Origin: Bacillota bacterium
GTDB taxonomy: Bacteria; Bacillota; Desulfitobacteriia; Desulfitobacteriales; JAJXUE01
Length of the DNA stretch: 64,000 nucleotides
Direction: 5' to 3'
Assembly (NCBI GenBank): GCA_021783135.1
Contig: JAJXUE010000008.1
Coordinates: forward strand, 1-64,000
The stretch's first letter is position 1. Each line of letters starts with the position of its first letter. Under the pieces are notes generated by a model. That model worked only from the letters and a program-made list of their open reading frames with translations. It was not told the DNA's origin and did no database searches. The translations under genes were made by a program, and so were the position numbers. This document shows positions 8,274 through 16,790 of this stretch, piece by piece.

Positions 8274-9281
8274 TTAGAACTGGATCGCACCCAGAACGTG
8301 AGCATAGGCAGCAGCTTTGACGACCGGAGCACCGAATAGAATGCCGACGTATTGCTCATTTAGGTTAGCCAAGGTTCCGAGTTGGAAAACACGGGGTTCT
8401 TTGCTACCGATATAGTGATACTCAATTAAGTCCTCGCAAACGATGGCGAAGGTGTAGTTGTGCTGATTGGTAGGAGCAGCAGCGAATACGGAAGGGTCAA
8501 CCGGGCAGAAAGGCTCAGGAATAATCGGGAGAGCACCGAGAGCGGTACGGATGCGGTCAACGGTGATGCCAGCCCCAACTTGGTCAGCATCAGACTCGAT
8601 ATAACGCATCAAAGTAGTGCCGTTTTTGGCTTCTTTTTCTAGGGCATCCAGTGCCAGAGGATTGATATACAGGCTGTACTTACGGCCTAACAGATTGTAC
8701 TGGGTAGAGGAAGCTAAGGTAGCACACTGAGTACGGATGGCATCGATCATACTGGCGGTACTGGCAACGGTAATTTTGTTTGAGAGCTGGTTTACCAGAC
8801 CAACGTACTCAGTACCACCATTACCAACTTGGTTACCGGCAACGGTATCAGACCCTTGCCACAATCCTTGAGCGTGGAGTAGCATGATGGACCCAACCAT
8901 GTCCCGCATGTCTTTCGCCTTTAACTCGGCAAACACTCTTTGTTGGGCAATGGTTTCCAGGTCGAACAAGCTGTAGTTGATTTGGGCGTTCAAACCTTTA
9001 ATGGTTACAGACTTTTCCACCCGGGTCGGGTTACCTGGAGTGGGAGTAATAGCTCCACCGGCACTACCGCCGGGAGTAGTAAAGGTAGCAGTTTGGATCG
9101 CCGTTTGCTCGAAGAAACGCGAAGGCGAACCGGTGGCAGGAACCCATTGGACGCGATTGGAAAGAACACCCGAACGGCGAACGATGTCGGTAATTTCTTT
9201 TTGGAACTCAGGAACGATAATACCACCGTTAACCAAGGCATCAGCAGCAGCGTTCAGGTTGACGAATTGTGCTTGACTCAT
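8274..9281 (-). CDS. Major capsid protein
   Basis: 335 residues. The N-terminal region (NAAADALVNGGIIVPEFQKEI) and the following 'VPATGSPSRFFEQ' segment are typical of HK97-fold capsid proteins of the type downstream of a protease/scaffold gene. The C-terminal part includes 'IVCEDLIEYHYIGSKEPRVF' and ends in a hydrophobic strand. Good ribosome site (AAGGAGG). The gene follows a leftward terminator-like hairpin, so it may have its own promoter or be read through by antitermination. Confidence 0.82.
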   Translation of the reverse strand: MSQAQFVNLNAAADALVNGGIIVPEFQKEITDIVRRSGVLSNRVQWVPATGSPSRFFEQTAIQTATFTTPGGSAGGAITPTPGNPTRVEKSVTIKGLNAQINYSLFDLETIAQQRVFAELKAKDMRDMVGSIMLLHAQGLWQGSDTVAGNQVGNGGTEYVGLVNQLSNKITVASTASMIDAIRTQCATLASSTQYNLLGRKYSLYINPLALDALEKEAKNGTTLMRYIESDADQVGAGITVDRIRTALGALPIIPEPFCPVDPSVFAAAPTNQHNYTFAIVCEDLIEYHYIGSKEPRVFQLGTLANLNEQYVGILFGAPVVKAAAYAHVLGAIQF

Positions 9282-9323
9282 TGATTTGTTTCCTCCTTAA
9301 TTTGTGTGGGAATTCGGGGAAAT

Positions 9324-9352
9324 AAAAAAAGACGTGCCATTGGCAACGTCCT
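9324..9352 (-). terminator. Terminator-like hairpin between scaffold and capsid genes
   Basis: On the minus strand GACGT(t)GCC/GGCACGTC is followed by TTTTTTT. It lies in the only sizeable gap of the head gene block, upstream of the capsid gene. It may reduce protease/scaffold-linked readthrough or be bypassed by late antitermination. Confidence 0.65.
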
Positions 9353-9382
9353 TCACGCAGAGCTGATTTTGTTGGTCGCTCT

Positions 9383-10543
9383 TTACTTTTTGAGATGCTT
9401 CTGACGCAGTTCGAATTTGAGGGCCATGCGTTCCTCTGTGCTTAAGCCGTTCATAGCGTCTACCTCAGCGATTTGTGCCTCGTAACTGTCGGCTTCTGCC
9501 TTTAAGTTGTACTTAGCAGCTAAATTCATCGGGTACGCAAACCCCTTGTGGCTATTTTGCTCCTTGGCATCAGCTTCAGCTTTTAGATCCGCTTTTGCTT
9601 GTTCCAAATCAGTTTTCATAGCATCAAGCCGAGCCTGAAGGTCTACTGCCATTGCCTGAAAGTCCACGATTTGTACGTTTTGGCTGGCGTCTTTAACCTC
9701 GCCTTGGGCCTTCGCGGTGAGGTCAGTAGCTGCTTCAACTTGAACTACTTGTTGTTCAGTGGTTTGGTCGCCTTCACCAACACCTTCAACGTTTACATCC
9801 GTCTGTTCACCAGCAACTGTTTCCTCAGATGCAGTTAAGTTGGTTGAACTACTAGCCCCATCAGGGTTGGTCATTGTTTCTTGTAGCCCTTTGGCCTGTA
9901 AGTCATACTTTGCTTCCATAGATGACATGACCGCTGCAATAATTTGGTCGAGTTCCAAGTTAGTTACCTCCTGTTCTTGATCTTGAGACTGGGCTGCCAG
10001 TGACGTGGTAGTGAACGCTGCTTTCTCTGCCAGCAAGATTGCAGCCCCACCGAATACCAACTCGTCACAAACCCTCAGTACGGTTTCACCCTCGTAGAGA
10101 GTGTCCATTACCGGAGTATCGATAGTTTCATAGGAAAAGCCTAAGTCAGCTTGATACTGTTTGATATCTAGTGCTTCATCGGGGAAATCGTAGGCGAAGA
10201 TATGCCCGGAGATAAAAACAGGCAACCCACCGTTGGCTTGGCGGTCACCTACACTAGCGTTTTCGATCATGCCGATTTTGTGTTTAGGCACGTGCTTGTC
10301 CATCAGCAGCGGGTCAAAGTCTACCGCCATACCCTGTAAACTTGCGAGGGCTGGGATGCCATATTCGGCAGGGATGATTACCCGCTTACCGCCAGCACCC
10401 CCTACGGGCTTGTCGGAGGGTACGTCAAAATAGGTGAGCAGACCACTAAACGGCATTTTGTTGGGATGCTCTAACTCGCCCAACTCAATTGAACCGGCTT
10501 GTAGCGAAACTACTTTAAGAATTTGCTTGTCCGTTGTACTCAC
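9383..10543 (-). CDS. Prohead protease / scaffold fusion
   Basis: 386 residues in the slot between portal and capsid. The N-terminal 180 residues form a protease-like domain: 'HVPKHKIGMIENASV' could supply a catalytic His and 'ADLGFSYETID' the Ser, as in assemblin-like prohead proteases. This assignment rests on spacing and order. The C-terminal 200 residues are low-complexity, acidic and coiled-coil (VDLQARLDAMKTDLEQAKAD), as in delta/scaffold domains. It presumably guides capsid assembly and is then degraded. Confidence 0.65.
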   Translation of the reverse strand: MSTTDKQILKVVSLQAGSIELGELEHPNKMPFSGLLTYFDVPSDKPVGGAGGKRVIIPAEYGIPALASLQGMAVDFDPLLMDKHVPKHKIGMIENASVGDRQANGGLPVFISGHIFAYDFPDEALDIKQYQADLGFSYETIDTPVMDTLYEGETVLRVCDELVFGGAAILLAEKAAFTTTSLAAQSQDQEQEVTNLELDQIIAAVMSSMEAKYDLQAKGLQETMTNPDGASSSTNLTASEETVAGEQTDVNVEGVGEGDQTTEQQVVQVEAATDLTAKAQGEVKDASQNVQIVDFQAMAVDLQARLDAMKTDLEQAKADLKAEADAKEQNSHKGFAYPMNLAAKYNLKAEADSYEAQIAEVDAMNGLSTEERMALKFELRQKHLKK

Positions 10544-10549
10544 CCCTCC

Positions 10550-12100
10550 CTAACCTTCATCTGTGTTCAAATCCTTGCCCTGAAAGAGTGAATCATTTTT
10601 CGGAGTGGGGGAACCATGCACTCCGTTTTTCCCCTTTTGGGCATCCGTTTTTTGGTCTTCCGGCAGATCACTTGAAGTGTCTGGTTTATTCGGTGAGTTT
10701 TGCTGACCAAAATCCTGGGCAGTAGGAACTTTACCTACGCCAGCAATTGGCCCAAACTTAGCTTGCATATAGGCACGGTAACCGGTTAGGGTTAGATCTC
10801 CGGGTGACATACCTAATCCAGCATCAACGGGGAGGGGGAGGTAGCCTTGCTCGGCTCTAGCTTCATTAACCGTCAAGGTGTCATCTTGGAGCATGATTTG
10901 TTGCACGACCGCAAGTGCCTTTTTGTCCGTCGCGGAAGTAGTGAACTTAAACTTGAACTCAGCTACCTCGTAGATGCCGTATTGACGCAGGAAGTAATCA
11001 TTAATTGAGTTCTCAATCATAGTGGCAATCGGACGAATCGCGGACTCATCGGTGGTGTCGTCCATTTGATCACCGGTACTTCGATTAACTCCGGTAACTA
11101 CACCGAATTTCTGAACGTCAATGCCAAAGGCATTAGCGATTACTTTAATTAGTTGATCTTGCCACTGGATAAATAAACTTTGGTCGGAATCAGCACCAAG
11201 TTCGATTGATGTCGGGGCTTTCGTACCACCTAAGATTGGGAGAGTGCCACGACCCTCGACTTCATCACGCCAATACATCCGAACTTCCTTGACGAACTCA
11301 GGGTCAGCATCTTCGCCTAGATGCAGCAATTTCTTTGGATGAGCCTGGGAAGCAACGTTCCCGGCATAACCCATCGCTGCGAGCAGGTATTCGATCTCCT
11401 GATTTGCCACAGCCATAGGGGGAAGGCCAAAGGGGTCGGAAGTTCGGGGGTCGTACTTGATTACGAATAGTTCTCCCGGTAAGAAATCAACTCTATCGCC
11501 TTGAAGCGACCACTGGGCGTACTTCCTTTGTTGAGGCGAACCATTCCAATCAAGATAAACTTGGAAGGAAGCTGCATCCGAAGGAAACAACAACATCGGA
11601 TGGTCAGGATGCTCGCTCCAATTTTTGACTACAGTCGTAGACCAACCGCACACAAGCATGTCCTCTACCCAACGCTCAAGCATCGATTTCCAAGTATCCT
11701 CACCGTTAGGGGATTGGAAAACACTGTTGAGTGAATCGATTACTTTCTTTTGCTTCGCGGTAGCTTTCACGCCTTGTTTGACAACAACTCCACATTCCAG
11801 ACGCGATACTTGGGACTTGATATACCGGATAGCACGTCTAGGAATCGGTGTTTCCGACAGCTTCCGCAATCTTTGGTAATTCATTTCCGGTTTATCTTGC
11901 GGCATACCCGCATTAGAAATGAAACCACCCCAGAAGTAGGGGTGAGAGAAACCCTTTTGTGGGGGGATTCGACCAAGCATAGCGTCAGCAGCAGCACGAA
12001 GGCGTTGGGACAAGGTCATTCTTTCCTGACTCAAATACTCGCCCCCTTTTCTATAATCTTGCAATAACACCGTGACCAGACTTCTTGCGATCTGTTTCAA
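10550..12100 (-). CDS. Phage portal protein
   Basis: 516 residues, between the large terminase and the protease/scaffold gene. Features typical of portals: an N-terminal segment with 'PIPRRAIRYIKSQVSRLE', a middle 'FGLPPMAVANQEIEYLLAAMGYAGNVASQ' and 'KVIANAFGIDVQKFGV' helix, then a variable acidic tail. It forms the dodecameric DNA channel at one capsid vertex. The start overlaps the terL end by 50 nt, and the ribosome site lies inside terL. Confidence 0.87.
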   Translation of the reverse strand: MKQIARSLVTVLLQDYRKGGEYLSQERMTLSQRLRAAADAMLGRIPPQKGFSHPYFWGGFISNAGMPQDKPEMNYQRLRKLSETPIPRRAIRYIKSQVSRLECGVVVKQGVKATAKQKKVIDSLNSVFQSPNGEDTWKSMLERWVEDMLVCGWSTTVVKNWSEHPDHPMLLFPSDAASFQVYLDWNGSPQQRKYAQWSLQGDRVDFLPGELFVIKYDPRTSDPFGLPPMAVANQEIEYLLAAMGYAGNVASQAHPKKLLHLGEDADPEFVKEVRMYWRDEVEGRGTLPILGGTKAPTSIELGADSDQSLFIQWQDQLIKVIANAFGIDVQKFGVVTGVNRSTGDQMDDTTDESAIRPIATMIENSINDYFLRQYGIYEVAEFKFKFTTSATDKKALAVVQQIMLQDDTLTVNEARAEQGYLPLPVDAGLGMSPGDLTLTGYRAYMQAKFGPIAGVGKVPTAQDFGQQNSPNKPDTSSDLPEDQKTDAQKGKNGVHGSPTPKNDSLFQGKDLNTDEG

Positions 12101-13706
12101 TAATTTGAGCCAAGCAATCTAAAATGTCGTCATGCTTGACCTTCGGGAAGTAGGTTAATTGCTCAATCAAATCCATCTGGGTGGGGTGGAAACGGACATA
12201 ACCGTTAGTGACCATCGGTTCGAGGGATTTAATTCGGACTTCTTTCTTAACCGTGGATTTGAACTCTTTAACATTCAGGTAGATCCCGGCCATTGCACTT
12301 CGTTTGCGAACTTCATCCGCGAAGAACTGTTGGAACTGAACGGCTTCAATGGCGACCCACTTGAACGTGAAAGACGTAGTTTTACGGAATAAGTCTTCCA
12401 TGATGGCATCGGGAGCACGTTTCTTGTTGTCAACATTCAGGACATAAAAAATACCCGTCTTGCTTTTCCCCACAACGAGGATTGCCGACGGGTCTGAGCG
12501 TTTTGTTTCCTTTAAGCTAGGGTCTACACCACCGAGAATTTCTAGCTCCTCGATATCGAACTCATCAACGTTGTAGAAGGTGTATGACTTAAAGACTTGA
12601 GTTTCAACATCCACAGGATCATTTTGCAACTCGGTACTAAACGCATACGGGTTTGTGGCCCTTTGTTTCATAATTTCAAGCAATGGCATCCGTTCCGGCC
12701 ACAACACTCTAGCACCTGCCTCCATTGCAGCTTCATGTGCTGTGTAGAAGGTTTGTGCTTTATGGCCAGCGATACGTGCTGCATCGGCAGGAGTGTCGCC
12801 TTCATCTCGGCTGTGGTAAATACGCTGCCATTCGTCCCACAGGTGCATGTTGGTCGGATATTCAAGCAGGGCGGGATAAACTTTGGCTTCCCAATCGGGT
12901 CGCTTATTAATCAGTGTTGCTAGTAGGGATTGGTAATGTAGTATGGTTCCGACCATGATGTAGCAGGATCGCTTCGGATCACCCAGGTTCGTTACTGTTT
13001 GGTCAAACCAGGTTAGCGTCTTAGTAATTTGCTCTGGCGTACTAACATTATCCGGGCCTTCAAGGTCATCGCACAACACGTTAGGGCGTTGGGCTAAGTG
13101 ACGTAACCCACGCAAGGCTTCGCCGGAACCGGCAGCTTGCACCTTACAACCATTGGCAGTAACGATTTCTAACTGATTCCACGTCCGAGTCGTAAGGTCG
13201 CCGAAGTCATTTTTGATGCGTTCGTTTTCTTCGAAGGTGTTCTTGACTACGGCAAGTTGTTGGGCTGCGGTAGCTTGTTTATCGCCGAGCAGAATCCAGT
13301 AATACCGCTGGATGTCCTCGATGTAGCAGACAACCCACACTAAAAAGATGTTTGAGGCAAAGGTTGACTTGGAGTGGGAACGAGCAGCAGCGATAGCGGT
13401 TTTGGAGCCCCACTCGTTAACGGCTATATCGCGTAACATTCCTGTCAGTTCCCAGTGGAAGGGAGGGTTTGGGGTATGGTCTTGCAACAAATCTTGTGGG
13501 CCAGAACCGGAGAAGTAGTTCTTAGCGAACGTCATAATATCTTGATAACCAGCTTCAATCCGTTGTAGCTTAGCGTAGTCGGAGAGAGCGGCATGGTATT
13601 TAAGCATGTCATCCCTGCCGAGTGATCCGGCCTGTTCTAGTTGCTCATACAGGCTAACCTTTTGTTCTAGCAGTTGGATCGCTGCTAGACGTTCCGCAGA
13701 TTTCAT
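12051..13706 (-). CDS. terL: Terminase large subunit
   Basis: 551 residues: the ATPase/nuclease packaging motor. An atypical Walker A loop is 'AARSHSKSTFAS' (about residues 109-120), Walker B is 'NVLCDDLEGPD', and the C-terminal RNase H-like nuclease has acidic positions in 'GGVDPSLKE' and 'KHDDILDCLAQ'. It overlaps terS by four bases and the portal gene by 50, as in a tight packaging operon. Confidence 0.93.
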   Translation of the reverse strand: MKSAERLAAIQLLEQKVSLYEQLEQAGSLGRDDMLKYHAALSDYAKLQRIEAGYQDIMTFAKNYFSGSGPQDLLQDHTPNPPFHWELTGMLRDIAVNEWGSKTAIAAARSHSKSTFASNIFLVWVVCYIEDIQRYYWILLGDKQATAAQQLAVVKNTFEENERIKNDFGDLTTRTWNQLEIVTANGCKVQAAGSGEALRGLRHLAQRPNVLCDDLEGPDNVSTPEQITKTLTWFDQTVTNLGDPKRSCYIMVGTILHYQSLLATLINKRPDWEAKVYPALLEYPTNMHLWDEWQRIYHSRDEGDTPADAARIAGHKAQTFYTAHEAAMEAGARVLWPERMPLLEIMKQRATNPYAFSTELQNDPVDVETQVFKSYTFYNVDEFDIEELEILGGVDPSLKETKRSDPSAILVVGKSKTGIFYVLNVDNKKRAPDAIMEDLFRKTTSFTFKWVAIEAVQFQQFFADEVRKRSAMAGIYLNVKEFKSTVKKEVRIKSLEPMVTNGYVRFHPTQMDLIEQLTYFPKVKHDDILDCLAQIIETDRKKSGHGVIARL

Positions 13707-14191
13707 GCATCGTCACTTCGCTTCGTAGTTAACTCAGCATCGATGATTTGTTCTGGCAACGCTTTTGGCGTATCACCAGCCAGTTTGCCAACCTTGCGTT
13801 TTAATTCCAGAATCTCAGCTTTTAAAGCATCTTCAGTCAGCGATTCAGCTTTCGCAGTAACTTCTAAACTGCCACTGACTTCTTTACGGTCAATCAATTT
13901 ACCCCGGTTTTTCAACACTAGCTCTGCAGCACGCGTATTGCCGTTTCTTACTTGTTTTCTCAGGCTTGCGTACAACTCAGGTACGAAGGCATCCTGAGCG
14001 AGTTCGGCATAGTGATTAAGCAGTTCGATGAAGTCGGGATCTGTTTTCCAACGGTACAAAGTGCGTTCGGAACAAGCACATTCCCTGGCGATATCGGCAT
14101 CGCTCAGTCCGTTGGCATCTTTATTAGCAAGCAACTGTGCTGCCAAAACCTTTTCGTCACTGAATCCCTCGGTGCTGAACCTTTCTGCCAT
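13703..14191 (-). CDS. terS: Terminase small subunit
   Basis: 162 residues. The N-terminal helix-turn-helix 'LSDADIARECACSERTLYRWK' recognises the packaging site, and the C-terminal half has a coiled coil ('ALKAEILELKRKVGKLAG') for oligomerisation. Directly upstream of terL with ATGA overlap. Resembles phage terminase small subunits of the phBC6A51 helix-turn-helix type. Confidence 0.87.
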   Translation of the reverse strand: MAERFSTEGFSDEKVLAAQLLANKDANGLSDADIARECACSERTLYRWKTDPDFIELLNHYAELAQDAFVPELYASLRKQVRNGNTRAAELVLKNRGKLIDRKEVSGSLEVTAKAESLTEDALKAEILELKRKVGKLAGDTPKALPEQIIDAELTTKRSDDA

Positions 14192-14226
14192 ATCGCCACC
14201 TCATTTCTGTAGCAGGGAAGTTTTTT

Positions 14227-14409
14227 TTATCTTTCTTTGAAGAAATCTTCTTCGCTACAAACATCCAAGGTTTCTGGAAATATCAATTCACCTTTACAAT
14301 AGTGAAGTATTGCATCATCAATAACTTCAAGTTCGTGATATTTACAAATCATACACCGAGGAAGAATTTCGTTGAATTTGGGAGCGTCCCAATCAATGTT
14401 TTTGTGCAT
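14227..14409 (-). CDS. Small zinc-ribbon-like phage protein
   Basis: 60 residues with four Cys in the order CMICKYHE...YCKGE...DVCSEE, suggesting a small metal-binding knuckle (CxxC plus two more Cys). It lies between the HNH nuclease and terS genes. No family recognised. Confidence 0.55.
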   Translation of the reverse strand: MHKNIDWDAPKFNEILPRCMICKYHELEVIDDAILHYCKGELIFPETLDVCSEEDFFKER

Positions 14410-14424
14410 GGGGAAGTAGTCCTT

Positions 14425-14847
14425 TCAACCATCTTCGTCTACGTCTACGTCTTCTACCGAAAACTTGTGCTTTGGGTGTCCTGACCAATCACCGAATAAC
14501 CCTTGTTTACGAATATCTTCGATGTAGGGCATTAGTGCTGTCCAAGCAGCGAAAGGCATGTCCCGGCGAATTGTATTACAACGAACACAAGCAGGAAGAA
14601 CATTGTCCTTTGTATGGCCCTTGTCATTATCGATACGGTCAAGCGTCATTCTCGATGGGGTTTCATCACCACAATAAATACAACCGGGAGCAATCATTTC
14701 TTTGACAAATTGTTCGTCTAGGTCGTTTATCAAACCTTTTGAAGCGTCAGCAGCACGGCAGTTTCGGATTATCTGTCCTGGTAAATACACAGGATTATTT
14801 CGCCATTCTTTTCGCTGCTCTTTAAGCTGTTCAGCGGTCTTACTCAT
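14425..14847 (-). CDS. HNH endonuclease next to terminase genes
   Basis: 140 residues from the ATG preceded by GGAGGAAAGA; the ORF track's earlier ATG (14907) lacks a ribosome site and overlaps an RNA hairpin. The HNH core is 'CIYCGDETPSRMTLDRIDN' ... 'VLPACVRCN', with two CxxC pairs for zinc and catalytic Asp/His-equivalent residues. HNH proteins encoded beside terminase genes assist DNA cleavage at packaging in many cos phages; a homing role is the alternative. Confidence 0.88.
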   Translation of the reverse strand: MSKTAEQLKEQRKEWRNNPVYLPGQIIRNCRAADASKGLINDLDEQFVKEMIAPGCIYCGDETPSRMTLDRIDNDKGHTKDNVLPACVRCNTIRRDMPFAAWTALMPYIEDIRKQGLFGDWSGHPKHKFSVEDVDVDEDG

Positions 14848-14886
14848 TTCTTTCCTCCAGTTTTGTAGTTCTCCAGAAAAGGACAT

Positions 14887-14962
14887 AAAAAAAAGACCGT
14901 CTAGCATCGGGTCTGGAGAACCCTTAACGTGGAGTAGCTAATTCCACGCTGCTTACGGTCTA
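14887..14962 (-). ncRNA. Structured RNA / terminator with three-way junction, leftward
   Basis: Read on the minus strand: closing stem AGACCGU...ACGGUCU extended by AGCA/UGCU, two inner hairpins (GUGGA...UCCAC and GGGU...ACCC), then eight U residues. This is more elaborate than a simple terminator and ends about 40 nt before the HNH start. It could be a small RNA, a late-operon attenuator, or a packaging-region structure. Not a tRNA: the arms do not fit. Confidence 0.5.
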
Positions 14963-14977
14963 TCTCAAATATTTACC

Positions 14978-15024
14978 CCTCTAACAACATAGGCACTCTA
15001 CAAGCATGTTGGGGGGTAATTTTT
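14978..15024. repeat. Direct repeat copy A (CTCTAACAAyATAGGCA...GGGGGTA)
   Basis: First copy of an imperfect 45-nt repeat: shared blocks are CTCTAACAA-y-ATAGGCA and, about 20 nt on, a GGGGGTA run. The second copy is 318 nt to the right. Together they bracket the ACGTTA palindrome cluster. Confidence 0.55.
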
Positions 15025-15038
15025 AAAATTTATTTTCT

Positions 15039-15288
15039 ACGTTATAATAACGTTACTTACGTTTCTATACGTTATAAACGTTATTACTATTACAGAGACA
15101 TTAAAAGACGAACAGACGAAAATGGGAATGTTTAGGTAACGTTATTAACGCTAAGAATCGTTATTTGTGAGAAAAAAATGCTATCGCATTTCTTCCTCAT
15201 GGTTTTTTAAACCGTTTTAATTGTTTTATTAACGGCTAGGCTTAAACAATCTTATAATCGTTATGGACGTTTTTGACGTTATTAACGT
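15039..15288. promoter_or_regulatory. Cluster of ACGTTA...TAACGT palindromes in the divergent control region
   Basis: Palindromes ACGTTATaATAACGT (15039-15053), ACGTTATTAACGc (15139-15151) and ACGTTATTAACGT (15276-15288), plus half sites ACGTTATAAACGTTAT (15069-15084), ATCGTTAT and GGACGTTT. This lies in the 590-nt gap between the leftward late genes and rightward accessory genes and contains no convincing ORF. Likely repeated operators or an origin-like array; the binding protein is unknown. Confidence 0.6.
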
Positions 15289-15295
15289 TGATGTG

Positions 15296-15340
15296 TCTCT
15301 AACAATATAGGCAAGTTAAAGAACCTAGTGGGGGTAGTTT
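15296..15340. repeat. Direct repeat copy B (CTCTAACAAyATAGGCA...GGGGGTA)
   Basis: Second copy of the imperfect repeat described at 14978-15024, in the same orientation, at the other side of the palindrome cluster. Confidence 0.55.
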
Positions 15341-15498
15341 TACATTTGGTAATTTGAGGAGTCACATGGCTACGTGGCTTATAACGCATTAGTAGGATAA
15401 TGTGCAGTAAGGCAATAAATTTAATTCTCTCCTTTGTCAGAAGGGTATTTATTCCAAGAGGCCGAAGATAAATAAAAAGGAGATGGGGGGCTACTTGT

Positions 15499-15708
15499 AT
15501 GAATCCTATAAGTGTTAATTTTGGGTTGTTTGGTTTGATTTCTATTTTGAATGTTTTGCTCTGGATTTTGGGTTTTATTTGTTTAATTCAGCTTCTACGT
15601 TTTTTAATTAAAGGTATTAAAGCATTGGACATTTACATTGCTAAAAGCAAGTCAGACCTGGAAATGGAAGTAAAAACTACTCGTATTGATTCTGAAAAGC
15701 AAACCTAA
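15499..15708 (+). CDS. Small single-span membrane protein (family member 1)
   Basis: 69 residues: N-terminal hydrophobic span (about 8-35, LFGLISILNVLLWILGFICLIQLL) followed by a charged amphipathic tail (YIAKSKSDLEMEVK). A GGAGATGGGGGG ribosome-site region precedes ATG. Layout matches the two other small proteins at 15869 and 19017, resembling the many short Bacillota membrane proteins with a C-terminal mini coiled coil. Role unknown. A GTAGGATAATG motif lies about 100 nt upstream. Confidence 0.6.
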   Translation: MNPISVNFGLFGLISILNVLLWILGFICLIQLLRFLIKGIKALDIYIAKSKSDLEMEVKTTRIDSEKQT

Positions 15709-15788
15709 TTGTTAATTGCTTACACATTTAGTTTTAAGGAAGTGTACAATAATCCCATTGTCCAAATTGTATCCTGTACATTTTTTCT

Positions 15789-15837
15789 TATACCCGCTAG
15801 TATAAATGCCACCCCAAAAGGGCGGCATTCGTAGGAT
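15789..15837. repeat. 49-bp direct repeat copy 1 with internal hairpin
   Basis: A 49-bp sequence repeated identically at 16059-16107. It contains AATGCC(a)CCC/GGG(c)GGCATT, a hairpin without T-run, then GTAGGAT. It lies just upstream of the 61-residue membrane protein gene and likely carries its expression signals. Confidence 0.85.
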
Positions 15838-15868
15838 TATGCGAAACAAAACTAGGGGAGGGGATTTA

Positions 15869-16054
15869 GTGAATCCAATTGCATTTGACTTTACATTAAT
15901 TGCCCAAGTAATATCTTTTTTAATTGTATCGCTTCTTATTTGCGGAATTATTTATATCTTGGTATTTGTTAGAAGGAAACAAAAACAAGACAAGGAAATT
16001 GTGTCAAAGTTAAACCACATAATTAAACTATTAGAGAATGACAAAAAGATTTAG
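15869..16054 (+). CDS. Small single-span membrane protein (family member 2)
   Basis: 61 residues from a GTG preceded by AGGGGAGGGG; the ORF track start (15806) lies inside the 49-bp repeat and is unlikely. One membrane span (IAQVISFLIVSLLICGIIYILVF), then a basic tail ending 'SKLNHIIKLLENDKK'. This resembles member 3 (NKLDQLLERLTDKK). It sits between the two copies of the 49-bp repeat. Function unknown. Confidence 0.65.
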   Translation: MNPIAFDFTLIAQVISFLIVSLLICGIIYILVFVRRKQKQDKEIVSKLNHIIKLLENDKKI

Positions 16055-16058
16055 TTCA

Positions 16059-16107
16059 TATACCCGCTAGTATAAATGCCACCCCAAAAGGGCGGCATTC
16101 GTAGGAT
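16059..16107. repeat. 49-bp direct repeat copy 2
   Basis: Identical to 15789-15837, beginning a few bases after the stop of the 61-residue gene and about 180 nt upstream of the lipoprotein gene. The gene plus one repeat forms a cassette-like unit. Confidence 0.85.
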
Positions 16108-16285
16108 AATGGGAAGAAATGGTTTATAATGTTAATGAACGTCTTCGCTCGGGAAAAGTCCATTTGAAGGGTAAATTCTCGAAACTTTTTACGGGGTCCA
16201 GTTGTTTAATGAATTTTCCAAGGTTTATATAAACTAAATATTCTCTAAGAGAGGATAAAAATAATATTGAGAGGAGAAAAAGGTA

Positions 16286-16771
16286 ATGAGAAAACAGATT
16301 AAGACTCTAGTGTTAATATTTGGTTTGATAGCACTTGTTACGGGATGTACTAAAGAAACATTAAATGCAAATCAAATAAATCCTATAAACGGGAATGAAA
16401 TCCGTGTTATGACAGTAACAGCTGGTAATTCAAATACAAAAGAAATTACTGACCAAGCCCTTATTAAATCTATTATTAAGAACTTGAATAATATTAAATT
16501 TACAAAACTAAATAAGAATGATGAAGCTAAAGTTATGGATAATGGACAAATATTGATATTAAACTCTACATATACGGTTGAGTTAATGAAGGAAGAACCT
16601 GGAAAGTATCTATCTAACCTAATAGCTATTTCCGAAGACAAGTTGGTGTTAGCTGATTCCAAAACCATGCAGAGCAATGAGAGAACAGTTTCATATCTCA
16701 ATGAAAACGATAAAGCATCATTAAACTCCGTGAAAGAGATTTATTCGTTGCTCAAATTGGCAGAGAAGTAA
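16286..16771 (+). CDS. Prophage lipoprotein, unknown
   Basis: 161 residues. Signal peptide and lipobox 'LIALVTGC' (Cys about 21), then a soluble domain of strands and helices without recognised motif. Ribosome site GAGAGGAGAAAAAGG precedes ATG. AT-rich codon use like its neighbours. Surface-exposed lipoproteins in prophages can act in superinfection exclusion; this is only a possibility. Confidence 0.75.
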   Translation: MRKQIKTLVLIFGLIALVTGCTKETLNANQINPINGNEIRVMTVTAGNSNTKEITDQALIKSIIKNLNNIKFTKLNKNDEAKVMDNGQILILNSTYTVELMKEEPGKYLSNLIAISEDKLVLADSKTMQSNERTVSYLNENDKASLNSVKEIYSLLKLAEK

Positions 16772-16790
16772 GTTTACGTGTTGAAATTAC

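Noticed and set aside
14887-14962. tRNA-like fold in the HNH leader
   Set aside because: Seven-base closing stem and a T-arm-like hairpin are suggestive, but there is no D arm, the extra bases before the 3' strand do not fit, and U8 indicates termination.
15039-15288. CRISPR array
   Set aside because: Repeats are short palindromes at irregular distances without constant spacers, and no cas genes are present.
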